Under the pieces are notes generated by a model. The model was not told the origin of the DNA. It saw nothing but the letters and a program-made list of their open reading frames with translations, and searched no databases. This document shows, in pieces, positions 38,941 to 50,429 of a DNA stretch of 64,000 nt. Each line of letters begins with the position of its first letter. Position 1 is the stretch's first letter. Origin of the DNA: Acridotheres tristis (lineage: Eukaryota > Chordata > Aves > Passeriformes > Sturnidae); the NCBI GenBank assembly GCA_037013685.1, contig CM072894.1, forward strand, positions 9,984,841 to 10,048,840. The letters run 5' to 3'. A program made the translations under genes and the position numbers.

Positions 38941-38955
38941 TTTGAAAAACTATTT
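38920..38955 (+). repeat. 9-bp inverted repeat beside AATAAA
   Basis: AAATAGTTT at 38,920-38,928 and AAACTATTT at 38,947-38,955 are exact reverse complements across an 18-nt loop. The left arm overlaps the last two bases of the AATAAA at 38,916-38,921. If a transcript ends here, the stem would sit on its cleavage region. Confidence 0.45.
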
Positions 38956-40690
38956 GGTGGAGAGCCTTGCTCTTTCAGCTGCTGAATTCAGTGATGTAGA
39001 GCTCTACCTGGTTGGCTTCGATTTTCTTTACACTTTTTGTTTAGAAGGGTTATTGTGCACTGTTAACTTCTGCAAGTTTTTTCCCTTATGGGAGGACTGA
39101 AGATTTTGATCCAGCCTTCATTAAAAGGAAGCGTGTTAGTTCATGGCTTGGAACTACTTTTGAATTTTTATGGAAATAAAAGGATCGCAACAGCATGCAA
39201 CTGAAATTAAAAGCCGTGGAAGAACAATTTCAACCAATGTATTTTCCTGAACATATTTGGAAAACAAAGAGACAAGATCTGTGAATTTATAAATATGAAG
39301 CAATATAAAAAGAACCTTGAACTTTCAATCAAAGAGGCATGTAATTAAATTTCTCCCTGCTCCATAATTTTCTATTGTGTCCTTGTTACCTTTTTTGTCA
39401 TATCTATTTGCAGCTTCACAAATCCAAAATATCTTAATTGAATAAAACAAAAGCTTATTCATGCTCGTACTATTCATGTGGTTTAATTGGTTTACAAAAT
39501 ACAAATGTTCTTTGAAAGAAACTGGTTTCATTTCAAGAGGCTGGTAGCTGTCCATCACACATGGTCCTTTTGCTCACAAAAGGCAAAGGAACAGAACTAG
39601 ACATAAATGGGTTTGCTTCAGCTTGCTTTGTTTTTGCTCCTGTTTGGGCTGAGCTTTTGCTGTTGCTCAGTGAATTCAGTAGGAAAACATTAGGGTTTGT
39701 GGCTTATTGCGTGAAGAAAACTAGTTTTCCACATGTGAAGTTTAAATGGAGAACTGAAAATACTTTTCGAATGCTCCACTTTGCTGTTCTAGGTAATATC
39801 AGACTGCAAAATTCATTATTGCCCTTTGAACACCTGGGCAGATGGTATTATGTGGTAGAGGTAATAGTGGTGCATACCAATATCACTCAGGGTTAGAAAG
39901 AGATTCCAGATTAGTTTGATATTCATTCTCAGTCTCTGCTCCCAGGTGAGCATTTCCTTTTTGGGGTACCCAGAAAAGGGAGGAAGGGGATGCAGCCCTG
40001 CAGGCTTTTCCATCAACCTCCTTGCAGTAGCTGTGCAGTAGCAATAAGGCACTACCGAGGCTAAACACCTCAGCATGCAGGATGTCTGGAATAATTCAAT
40101 ACAAAAGAAGGAGTTAATGTAGGAAATGTCAATCAACTCATTAAATTGATCCATGTGTATATCTGGAGCATTATCTGTTCTTCAGGAAGAACTGCATTTT
40201 ATCATGAGTAGCTAGTAGTTTATTTAATTTTTTTAATATGTTCCCTAATCCAACCATGCAGGGACCATCAGCTGAATAATATTCATGTTGTCTTTGGGGT
40301 CCTTCTGAGAGCGGGGGAATACATGCAGGGTATTTCAGGGAGGCTGCCTGCCACTGAGGCATCTTCAGTGATATCAGCCTCTCATCTCTGTGCCTTCATG
40401 AGACCATACCCAGCATGTATAGACTGAACTCTGAAAGAGACTGTCACAGGGTTGTCAGTCAAGTCTCTCGAGCTGTCAATATAGTTTATGTGTAAGCACA
40501 GACCAAAGGGCACAAGAAGATGCATAACTGACAAAGTAAATCAAATCACCGTTGACAACAGGTTGCAGATGCTGGAGAGGACTAACAATGGATGGGCAAT
40601 GGAATTATAAAGCAGAGAGAAGTCTCTGAAGGTTATGGAGATCATAAAAATGGAAAAGACTGGTTACTGGCAGCAATAATCTAAGCCCAC
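38956..40690. other. Non-coding DNA, no gene seen
   Basis: Frames of 111 codons on plus (39,561-39,896) and 112 codons on minus (39,816-40,154) overlap and match no known family. A plus-strand CCCAG|GTGAGC donor-like site lies at 39,945/39,946, without a strong partner acceptor. The sequence is AT-rich and non-repetitive. I see no RNA gene. Confidence 0.65.
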
Positions 40691-40910
40691 ACTGTGTTAC
40701 CTCAATGGGAAAGTATTTGCATGTTAAAAGAGATCTTTATGCACAGCCTAATGTCGTGGTAATAGGAAAAAAGAAAAATCTGTTTGTACTGTCATTTGTT
40801 GCTCTGCATCTCCCTGAGTTCTGAGGCTACTTTAAAGAAAATATTAACTCTACTGAACTGCAGATTAATTAGTCAAGCTAATGAATAATTCAAAACTTGA
40901 ATTTACCCAA
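40691..40910. promoter_or_regulatory. Candidate regulatory block with POU octamer and homeodomain sites
   Basis: A perfect octamer ATTTGCAT (40,715-40,722), the POU-factor consensus, is followed by the homeodomain-type palindrome ATTAATTA (40,864-40,871). The motif GCTAATGA comes just after it (about 40,877-40,884), then AATAATT. The intervening sequence is complex and non-repetitive. Clusters of octamer and TAAT sites are typical of neural and developmental enhancers, but in AT-rich DNA such words also arise by chance. Conservation was not tested. Confidence 0.2.
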
Positions 40911-42867
40911 GGCATCTCTTTTCAGTTTATCTGCTTTGCTAATAGGAAAAGAGAAGACCAGCTTCTTGTTGCAATTTTTTAAAAGCAAAGGCCTCAGTTT
41001 ATCCTTTGCTAAAATGAACTGGATCAGGAGTTCACAGTAATGGATTTAGCAACCTGCCGAATAGGCAACTGTTAACCATGGAGTGCTTTTGTTGTACCAG
41101 AGAGTCATTTGCTGAATGTTCTTTCGGGTGTTTCTTGACTTGCACAGATAAAAAAAAAAGGTTTGACAAGAGTTATTTTTTACTTTTTATTTGCCGCGTG
41201 AAGCATCTTGCTTCACTTTTTCCGTACAAAGCAGAAATCAGCCTGGAATACGTGATCAGAATAGATCATAGAAGTATTTTACAGTGATGGAAGTAGAGTT
41301 GCTTACTTAATGTTTACTGATGGTAGAAAGAGTTGATCACATCCAGTCATTTGTACGAGTGGCCTAAGTCCTGTGTTTGCCTATGGGAAAGCTGGAAGGG
41401 AGCAGGTCTGTGCCCAGCTCAGTGCTGCTGAGACGCCTCTGCATTGTGCAGCTGCTGTCACCTTCTGGTAGTCTCTGAGCCCCTTTGTGTCCCTTCTCCT
41501 TTGTACCCTGCTAACTCACATGAGTGGGAGGGCTTGGCACTCCTGCCCCCTGACAGGTGCCTGCTCCTGACACCAGCACATCGCAGTGGCTGCTGAAGAA
41601 AGGGCTCTAGCAGGGCTTTCATGCGATTGTGAGTGAGGCTGCTGTGCCTTTTGGGGGGAAATGGGCCAGCTTGGTAGGAAAAAGATCAGATTTGGCTCAA
41701 ATACTGTGACTGCAGAAGAGGAACCAATACCATGTCTAGGAGTTGTTTGAGCCATGGAGACTTTGATGACCAGAACCCCTGGTGGTACTTTGGCTAAAAT
41801 TACTTTCTGAGAGAGGTCATGAGTATAATTAGTGGTTCATTTAATCCAAAGGTGCTATCTCTGGATTGCTTCCATGCTATCTTGTCTGCCAGATGAGACA
41901 TTTCAGAGGCTGCTGTGTGGCTGGAACCAGCTGCTGCACAAGTTTGTGCTACAACGTCATGGAGCAATAGAAATGGCTGGCTCACACTGAATGACTTGAG
42001 TTTTATTGATCTGGAAAGCTGAGTCCTGCTTCTGAAAAGCAGGTAACCACCCAGAGTTCATTGGTAACTTGATAAGCACTGCCTTTCTGAGCGGGAGGAA
42101 AGGGATTATGGTTGGAGTGGGCTGCTGAAAAGCTGTGTCTTTCTGCCACTTTTGTGAATGTGGCACGTACAGAGCAGTGCTCTGCAGAGCAGAGAGCAGT
42201 AGGCTTTGCCATCTGAGTTTGGTTTGACCACTGCCAAAGAAGAATGGATAATAATTGTTACTGTTACTGCTCACTCTTTTAAAATAAGACTATTCAGAAC
42301 CAGTTTCAGACATCTTCTAAAAGCCTTTTTCTGGTGTAGGCAGACTTCCAGGGACATAATATATTCTTGTTCCCTAAAGATTTTCTTCCACCTGCTTAGG
42401 TATAGTCCTGTGATGTTATACAGTTGCTATGGAAATAAATGGTATCACTGTCAGGGGAACATGGCTTCATATGAGAAATCAATAAAGTAGAGCAAATGAA
42501 TTGTCAGGCAGCTATGTTGCCTCCCTGTCTTACTAATATGGAAAAAAAAGAAATGAATGAGAAAGTGATAATAAATAATACTTTTTTCCAAAGGAAGTAT
42601 GTATTTTCTGAGCCAAATGTCTAGTCAGTCTTTAGATTTCAGTAGAACTACTGGTAATCCCCTTAAAGATGTGTAGGGAATTCCAGTCAGTGAGTTGGTT
42701 ATTTCCCACTAGCAGCATCGTATCTTGTGTTCCAGATATTTCCACTTCATTTTCTGGTTTTGGTACCAGCTGGACAGTAGAATGCCATAAAAGGAGCTGG
42801 GAGAGATGTAGTCAAATGATTTCAGAGAGGATTGGAACTCCTGTAGCTCCCCTCATTAGGTGCCTGG
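40911..42867. other. Non-coding DNA, no gene seen
   Basis: Overlapping minus-strand frames of 105 and 69 codons at 41,957-42,274 and a 94-codon plus frame at 42,206-42,490 have no recognisable domain. No repeat, RNA gene or regulatory element stands out. Sequence composition is similar to the rest of the window. Confidence 0.65.
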
Positions 42868-42995
42868 GTCGCTGCCTCTGCCTGCAGCGTGGGCAGGGCG
42901 GGCACAGGGGCCACCTGCCTGCGGGAAGCTGCGTGCCACCGCCACCTCCTTGTCCCGGGAATTCGTACAGCCCTGCCGAGCCCGGCAGATGGGGG
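42868..42995. other. CpG-dense GC-rich patch with G-quadruplex motif and splice-like borders
   Basis: About ten CpG dinucleotides fall within roughly 125 bp, against a strongly CpG-poor background. The plus strand holds a canonical quadruplex pattern, GGG-CA-GGG-C-GGG-CACA-GGGG, at 42,891-42,910. CTGCCTCTGCCTGCAG ends at 42,887 and could act as an acceptor; GATGGG|GTATGT at 42,994/42,995 could act as a donor. The enclosed 107 bp are open in all three plus frames, two of them proline- or alanine-rich, so frame gives no guidance. It could be an exon, an unmethylated regulatory islet, or a GC-biased relic. It is too small for a classical CpG island. Confidence 0.4.
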
Positions 42996-45900
42996 TATGT
43001 GACACCTGGCAGCCCCACTGGAGCCCAACCCACTTCTTGTGATGATTTTACACATAAAGTATGTCTTCCTAGGAATTCAAGGCTTTTCCCTGTTCCTCCA
43101 GGGGTTATTATGGGTGGGTTGCTGAAGATGTATGGGTGCAGGTAAAAGATCTGCTGCTGTTGCAGGGTCATTTAAGTAGTATCAGTGCAATAGTCCCCAG
43201 GAGGAGCACAACCAAATTAAGGTCGTAACACAAAGCCTGTGTCCTAAATAGCTCTTTCTGACACAGTTCATCAGTTAAGGAAATTAAATTGAAAATGCTT
43301 TAATTACCAGAAAAAAGGACTCTAGAGCGTTAGCGTCTGTACTTAAAAGAAAACTAAATTGTTTAAAAACCTGAATAAGGTATATTTTATATGTCATTTA
43401 TGAAAATAGCTATTATTTATCAGAAGTAAAGCAGCTAATACTTTGCAGATTACAACATTTTTCATCGTAATGACACTGGTCCTTACTAGCCAATGTTTGA
43501 TGGATGGTCTTAAAAGGATTAGCAGCAGATTCACTTCTTCACAGCAAGGCTGAGCACGAGACTCTGCTGTTTAGCAGATTTGCTGTCACTTCGTGAGGAA
43601 TTAGCCAACTCTCTTCGTGACTGGAGCACACTTGAATCCTGAGATAATTTCTGGATGAATCAGCCATGCAAGAAAAGCACTTTCAGATGTGAAATATGTG
43701 TTGTATGGTCCTATTTTGGCAGTAGTGGCTTGTTTTGCAATAGTTCTTTAAACAAAAAAGCAGGCTTGGACTTAAAATATACATAGAAAGGAGTCCAGTT
43801 CTGTCATTACACCTGAGATGTCAGTGCAGGACTGCTGTGGTTAATGGCTGAATGGAGGACTTAAGCACTGCATGCTGTGTGGTTAATCTCTGTTCCTAAG
43901 CATTCTATTTATCACTTACCAGTTGTACAAATGCAAAGGAAGCAGTAACAGTGTCACCCAAGCATGCCCATTGCAGCAGCCCGAGCTGCCTGTAGGAAGA
44001 TGTTGTATATGTGTAGCTTTAAACTGAGATATTTCAGAAACTGGCAGGTGTTACTTCTATTTATGAGTCCTGTATCTGCACAAGGCACAATGGCAGGAAG
44101 GTTTGGTGTAAAACCTGGTTTTTGTAACAGCCTTCAAGACACTGTGGATTTGCCAGCTGGTGTAATTTGGCTCACCTTAGTTTCTCTTTTGCAGTAACTT
44201 TGCACTCCATGTCCCAGCACAGCACAGTGGTGACTGATACCCAAACTGGTATCAGAAACCCCACACAAGAGGGTTGAGTTTGTAGCATTTTCCTATTTTA
44301 AGTGCTAGGGAGAAAAACAGTATTGGGAAATTTATCTACGTGAAACAGGCACTGAAATGTGATAGAAACATTTTGGTAAGAAAAAGATCTTACACTTTGT
44401 CTTCTCTCTTCTTTAGAGCTGCATATGATAGCAGGAAATTATTTTCTTTAATGTCTTACTGTTTAAACTGCTGATACTTTAAGACTTGGGGTGCAAGATC
44501 ACTAAAGTAGCAGGAGCAACCTTCAGGGATATGGCACATAGCTCTTGGCAGAGTACAGTCCTGGCTGCTTTACACACATAGTTCTATTGAAGATGGTAAA
44601 ACTACTTGTGTGGCCAAGGCAAGCAAGATTTGGCTCTCTTGGGAGATGGCTTTTAATAGAAGATCTTTACTAAGAAGCCCTGATCCTGTTGTCCAGAAAT
44701 GTCCTTCATAATAAAGAAGAGAATAGAAACAGAGGAAAGGTCTCCAGGAACAGAATAACTCATGAAGTGTATGTTTTTCATGAAATATCAATTTTTTATG
44801 AGGGTTTTTCCTATAGCATCCAGCTAGCCAAGATGAGGAGCACTCATGCAAATACAACCACTGAGTTCACAGAAGCTGCCTAAATAAATAAAACAGGCAC
44901 AGTTTTGCTTATTAAATAGTGACTGTTTTTCAGCTTTACTTTAGCACATCAGGGAGTTTTACTGTGCCTCTCCAAGTCAGAGGAAGGAAAATAATAGAGA
45001 GGATGGAAAGTGAGAAGTAGTAGAAGGCACAGGTTTAGCTAATGGTAACAGTAGGAGCAGACTGCTTGCCATCTTGGAAATGACAGGTACAAATATTCTT
45101 AAATTTGTGCTGCAACTCTTCAAATTTATTGTAGACTCCTTGCTGTTTTGGAGCATGGAAGAGGGACTGAAAGTTCCCTGGAGCCAGAAAGGAGTCTTGA
45201 TGTTTGCATAATGCAAAAGATGGGTCTGGAATATGGTACATTATTTACTACTTATTCCCATTCCTCTGTAGAGCAAACAAATGTCTGTTGGCCTTTCTAG
45301 CTGCCTCTAAAATTTTTTAGACCACAAATGACCATTAAAGGCATCAGACAGCAACATCTGTGAGCATAGATTGCAGTAGCTGGTGCACCTATACCCAGGG
45401 GAGGAGCGTAATCAGCTCAAAATAGTTGACCAGACAGCTCCCACTTGGCAGGGCAAGGTCCCCTGTCACACAGGGCAGATCAGTCCCCTGCCCACGCTGA
45501 GTCAGCTGTGCTCCATGGGACCCCAGCCAAGCACAAAGAGACCACAGCGATGGGAGACATCGTCAAAGTGCAGTGGCTCCGTGTCCTTTAGCAAGCTCCC
45601 CGATAATGCATGCCAATTCTGCAGGGTGTGTGTGCAAACAACACACACTCCAAGGTTAAAGCTCTCTTTTGCAGGAGCAGCTTTCTGATGTGGTGGCAAG
45701 AGGAGGTGATGCGTGGAAGCAACGTTAATTAAATGTCACATTTTGGAAAGATTAGGTGCCAGGTCATTTGGTTAAAATACTTGTGCTATGTAAAACAGAA
45801 AACATGAGTCTTGCAATAATTTCTAGAAACATTATAATTTGCTTATATTCTAGTTGTTGCTGGAAGCCTGAGTGAGCAAACTGCATTATGCTAAGTGTGT

Positions 45901-48230
45901 TCATGAAGTACTTCAAAGCATGCTCTTCCTTAACGAGTGCTGTATCTTCTTCCAAATTCATATGTGAGAAGCCACAATTGCCTGTTCACTTATGCACTGT
46001 GCCTACACAAGAAGATAATGTGCCAGTACACAAGTGGCTGTATCTCGAGGTAGTATTTATAAAAATTACATCTTGAAAACTACTTGGTTTGCTGTATATT
46101 TAGGCAAATACAAGATGGAGGTGGGAATTTGTTATAAGCCATTCAGTCTCAGGAGAGAATGGGCTAAATGGCACTTTCCAGAGAGCTAATTACTGTCTAA
46201 GGGGAGATGCTTGGTGTAGGCACCAGCCAGGCTGAAGGGCAGGATGTCTCCCTTCGTGCTGTGGGATGTGCATGGAGAAAGGGACTCTGTGTGGGAGCAG
46301 AGGTGACAAGGCAGTGTCTGCTCAGGTGTTTTGAAATCCTTCAGTGCTGAGAAGTAATGCCCAGGAGAGTTTGGGAGGCTGCTTCCAGCAGTCTCTGAAA
46401 CAATATTGATTCTTAACAAATCTGTAAAAACTAGGAAGATTCCAAAGGCCTGTGGGACTCTTAGGCCCTTCTGGTGTTGAAAAAGGGCTGAAAAGCATAA
46501 CCCTTGAGCACAGGTCAGGTTGGCTTAATGTTAGCTACAGGCTGAAAGGCTCCAGCTTGTTTGGGACTCTGTATTAGTTTAATACTCTAAATTATTAAAG
46601 GCTAAAAAAAATAATTCCTACTTACTGTGGTTTAACCACTGGTAGATTAATTTTTTCTTTTGATAGGGTTATATGCTTTCACGATAAAAAACCAGCCTTA
46701 TATAATACGCTCAGATTTCTCTAAATCATTTGAACTATTCATATATGTCTTTTTGATTAAAAGCAAAATCCAGAGACCTCACATCATACTGAATTAACCT
46801 GTTAAGTGGATTTAAAACTTGAGATTTTGGAACTTTGTTTACCATGTACAGACAAATAATGAGACCTTTTCATGTCTTCCCATAGCTGTTGTTGACTGCA
46901 GGTTTTGTTGGTAGAGTTTGTACATGGAAGTGCAAGCAAGTAGTGAGGACATCAGCTTACAGAATGATGTAAATCACTTCTGTTTTCATTGAGCCAAAAG
47001 TAAAGTAATGTAGCAAGGAACTAAGAGTCCCACTTAACAAAATAAGATATTTTGTATTTGTTAAATGGTAATACTAACCGAGCTGGTTTTAGCTATTATA
47101 ACCAAGCCTAGCTTGAGCTATTATAAAAACCTGCTCTAAGCAATACAGCAAGTGAAGCCTGAAGTGCAACCTGAAATGCAGGGAGGGAGGTGCTGAGCTC
47201 AAAAAGGGATCACATCTCTATCACAGTGAAATGGAATAGTGTAGAGAGCCATGAAAGTCAATTCTAATGTGCAGATAGCTCCATTTGTACTCCCTTCTCA
47301 GAGCAGCTGCTGAATTGCAAAGGCTGCAGCAGCACAGGCAGCGGGGTCTCACAGTGGGCACAAGTTAATGGTTGGCAGTGCAGTAGTGGCTGATGAGGTC
47401 AGGATTGCTTCACAGCCCCTCCACAGCTCCAAAGACATGCTGACTAATATGTACATATTTTGTGAATAAAACAGATATGTGGGAGTGCAGAATCGTTATT
47501 ATACTGTTATTTAGTTCAACAGATGCAGTGCCCATGGGTTTGAACAGCTTCTTTTTGTGCACAAACTCTGGGGGAAGGTGTTTAAATAAGAGTTTCTCTT
47601 TTAAATGGCCATTTCTGAGGCCCTGATAGCTGTACTCAGCTTCTTGAAAGAGCAGCATCCTTTTGTGCCAGCTTTAATGCAGTCTTTCCTCTCTTCCCCC
47701 ATTTTCTCCCTCCCTATGTGAGGGATTTTCAGCTTGCTGCCCTGGAACAAAGTGGTCACAACTGTCTTGGATGTGTGGGTTGGTGTGTTGTTGTGGTTGG
47801 TTGGTTGGGTTTTTTTTTTTTTTTGTAAACCTGCTCTCCTCATTTGCTGGGGACATTTGTGAAGGGGCTATGTCAGCATCTGCTCCAGAACAGCTCCATG
47901 TGCCAGTCAGCAGGGCAGTCGGGAGATGTTTGGCAGAGTCCTCCATGCCACCCCTCTGCTTTGACAGCTGGATGCCACCAGCAGCAGCAATGGGGCTTCA
48001 TCGTGTTTAACACTGCAAGACCCTGCATGCTGCTGGGCTGCCATGGATGCAGTTGCAGCTCAGTGGGTACCTCAGTGGCAAATTAAATTTTCCATTCCTG
48101 GACTGAGTACAGACATAAAAATTGGAGGGAAAAAAAAAAGAGAACAAATTAAAATAAGAATAATTTCACTCTCTTGTGACACCTGCATTGGGCACCAAAG
48201 TGCTGAGATGTGCAAATGCTCTGAGTGCAC
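42996..48230. other. Non-coding DNA, no gene seen
   Basis: A perfect 8-bp hairpin CTGATACC...GGTATCAG lies at 44,234-44,255 with a 6-nt loop. A minus-strand stretch at 43,920-43,989 has a good acceptor, a CTG|GTAAGT donor and a 23-codon open frame. A GGTT-repeat (47,795-47,809) runs into T15 (47,810-47,824), and an A10 run lies at 48,130-48,139. About 45,440-45,690 is GC-richer and contains alternating GT/AC stretches that can pair. No protein family, RNA gene or named repeat is visible. Confidence 0.6.
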
Positions 48231-48510
48231 ATTGTTTGCAGGAATGAAGCTTTAGTCAATTATGAAATCATTAAAAAGAACAAGCCAGGCTGTCAGGGGT
48301 GTGTCTTTATTAATTGAGCTGGAACTTTAGATAGAGGATGTGGCCGGCAGGTGCTGGTGGATGCTGATTGCCTTCAGCTATTAGTAATATCCCCAAGGCA
48401 TTTGCTAAACGTTGCTTTGAGATATGTTAAATGAGTTGTCATCTCTCACCGTGCTTTAAAATCTACTGAAGCAGTGACTCAGTGAGCAGAGCTGCTCATC
48501 TCAGCCCGGC
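48231..48510. promoter_or_regulatory. Candidate regulatory block with AP-1 and homeodomain sites
   Basis: The block contains TTAATTGA (48,310-48,317), a homeodomain-type site, a perfect AP-1 heptamer TGACTCA (48,475-48,481), and the TAAT- and ATTA-containing words between them. The sequence is complex, has no low-complexity run and no frame that looks coding. Of all the non-repetitive stretches here it looks most like a conserved developmental enhancer, but that is an impression without an alignment. Confidence 0.22.
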
Positions 48511-49214
48511 TGGACTCATCTGAATGGTACTGGAAGGGCACAGCTTGGGGTGACAGGAATGGTCCCAGTATGGGCTGTCTTCTAAATGACTACAGACTTT
48601 CAAGTGAAGGTTTTTCATCCCAGAAAAAGACTACAGAAAGGAGATACAGACTCTACAACCTTGGAGCACTATGAATAAAGTAGATTAGAAACAAATGTTT
48701 GGTTTTGCTCGTAATAAAGCGAAGATACCGCAAGTGAAACTGTCAGGTGGCACTTTCAGGCCCAAAGAGCATGCTTCTTTTCATACAAGAAATATCTAAG
48801 CTTAACTATTCTGTCAAACATATTTTGGTGGGAATGTTAAAAGCACAGCTGATTTCAAAAAAGTGAAATCATAATGAAGAAATTGTTTGAGAATAATTAA
48901 AAATGTCACTGCTGGCCCAGGAAGTCTCTTAGTCATAGATATCTAGAATTTGTCCAGAGGACCTGTACTAGAAAAGTGTCACCACCTAATGCTCTCATCT
49001 AAGCCTGCCATGTTCTCAACTGTTAAAGAAAACATAGCAGATTTTTGGTTCACCTATCTCAGCCATTGTGTGATCATTCAGAGACTTTTGAGTGCTTGAG
49101 AGGTTGGGTAGGACTTCCTTTCCTTTGATATTGAATTTTCCCTCCTGGCTATGCACTGTCATTAGAGAAGGATGCAGCCTATTTGCTTGTGTAGGCCTAC
49201 ATGGATATAAAATA
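48511..49214. other. Non-coding DNA, nothing recognised
   Basis: AT-rich, non-repetitive sequence. No open frame above 60 codons falls here, and I see no repeat, RNA gene, splice-bounded frame or low-complexity tract. Spacer is the simplest reading. Confidence 0.7.
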
Positions 49215-49290
49215 TGAAATTTATCCTGAGCAAGCGTTCTTCTCTCTTGGGAGGCCTCCCATTGACTTTAGTAAGATGATCATCATGATT
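49215..49290. repeat. Possible old amniote repeat relic
   Basis: CCTCCCATTGACTTTAGTAA at about 49,256-49,275 resembles the CTCCCATTGACTTCAATGGG core of old amniote interspersed repeats. It is preceded by TTATCCTGAGCAAGCG, which recalls the GATCCTGCAAGC lead-in often found nearby. The copy is short and diverged; family and ends are uncertain. Confidence 0.35.
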
Positions 49291-50429
49291 AATGACTTAG
49301 AAGCAAACTAGGTGATGCACAATACTGGAGGTTGAAGAAACAAAACATCTATGTTTCTGTCTTACTGGCAGGGGTAATAGAAATGTTTTGGTCATTACAG
49401 GTGGCCTGAGGAAAAGGCCCTCATCTAGGGGGTGAGCATTTGTCCATTGAAGGAAGAAAACAGTGTGACAGCAGAGAAAGTTGATTCCTTTTTTAATACT
49501 AACTTTTTTTTTTGTTGTTCTGGCTGCATACTGAGAGGAATATTTTCTCCCCTGTTGTGGAGCTGTGTTAGTTTTTCAACAAAAGGCACAAGGGGCCTGA
49601 CAAGGCACAGATAAAATCATACTGAGCTGTGCTTCCTGGAATGTGGCACATCAAACAGGCCTTTGTTGGGTGGTTAAAGAGCCTGTTTCGTTTAGATGCT
49701 ATTGAGACAGAACACATTGTTTTCACAGACCCTGGGAATTATGCCCATAAAATGCGTTCAGCAGTTACATTTATGAGGCTCAATTCAGCACTGCTACGGT
49801 GTTGTCTGGGGACCTCTTTAAGACCAGACATGAAAGCAGAGCCGTAGTGCTCACGTCGAATGTCATCTGTTCTGTACTGGGCTGTCTCTTGGTGCAGCGC
49901 ATCCAGCACTGGGCAGAGGGTGCGTGGGGGTGTCCAAAAAGCCCCTTTGCCCCTTGCTGCCCAAGGGAGGAAGCTTGTGCTCTGTCTGGCAGCTTGGCCG
50001 GGGGCTTCTAAGGGCAGTGGGTTGTGCTGGTCACCCATCCGGGGAGAGGCTGCTGTGGTGGTGAAGGGTTGAGGCTGTGGCTCCCTGAGCAAGGCACGTT
50101 GATGTGCGAGGCAGCAGCCAAGATTGCAGCCCCGTGTTTGGGCTGCTGCTTCAGGCACAGTGCCTGTGGATAAAGACAGCAGGTCCTTCCAAAAGCTGCC
50201 AGCCTGGCAGGGCTCAGCACTTATGCCTCCAAGGCTTCTCTGGAGCTGGCTCTGTGTCTTGTTGGGTGGATGGTGGTTGACCTAACCAACAGGGCCAGCT
50301 CTTGGGCAGGAGAGAGAAGGAAAGAGATCAATCTTTTGTATAATTCAGAGTAGACTTTTTCTTGATGAAATTCTCCTTGTCTTCCCTGCCTCCTTCCCTA
50401 GCCTGTGGTGGGGTGTGGCTGAGGGTACC
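49291..50429. other. Non-coding DNA with a GC-richer patch
   Basis: About 49,840-50,160 is GC-richer and carries several CpGs. It is open in multiple frames on both strands (139 codons on minus, 70 on plus twice), which indicates composition rather than a single coding frame. A GGG-GGG-GGGGG series at 49,911-49,930 lacks a fourth run and does not make a standard quadruplex motif. No gene family is recognisable. Confidence 0.6.

Noticed and set aside
42669..43145. 158-codon plus-strand frame
   Set aside because: Length comes from the GC-rich patch, which lacks stops in all frames; no family match.
49911..49930. GGG-GGG-GGGGG series as a G-quadruplex
   Set aside because: Only three separable G runs are present within loop limits.
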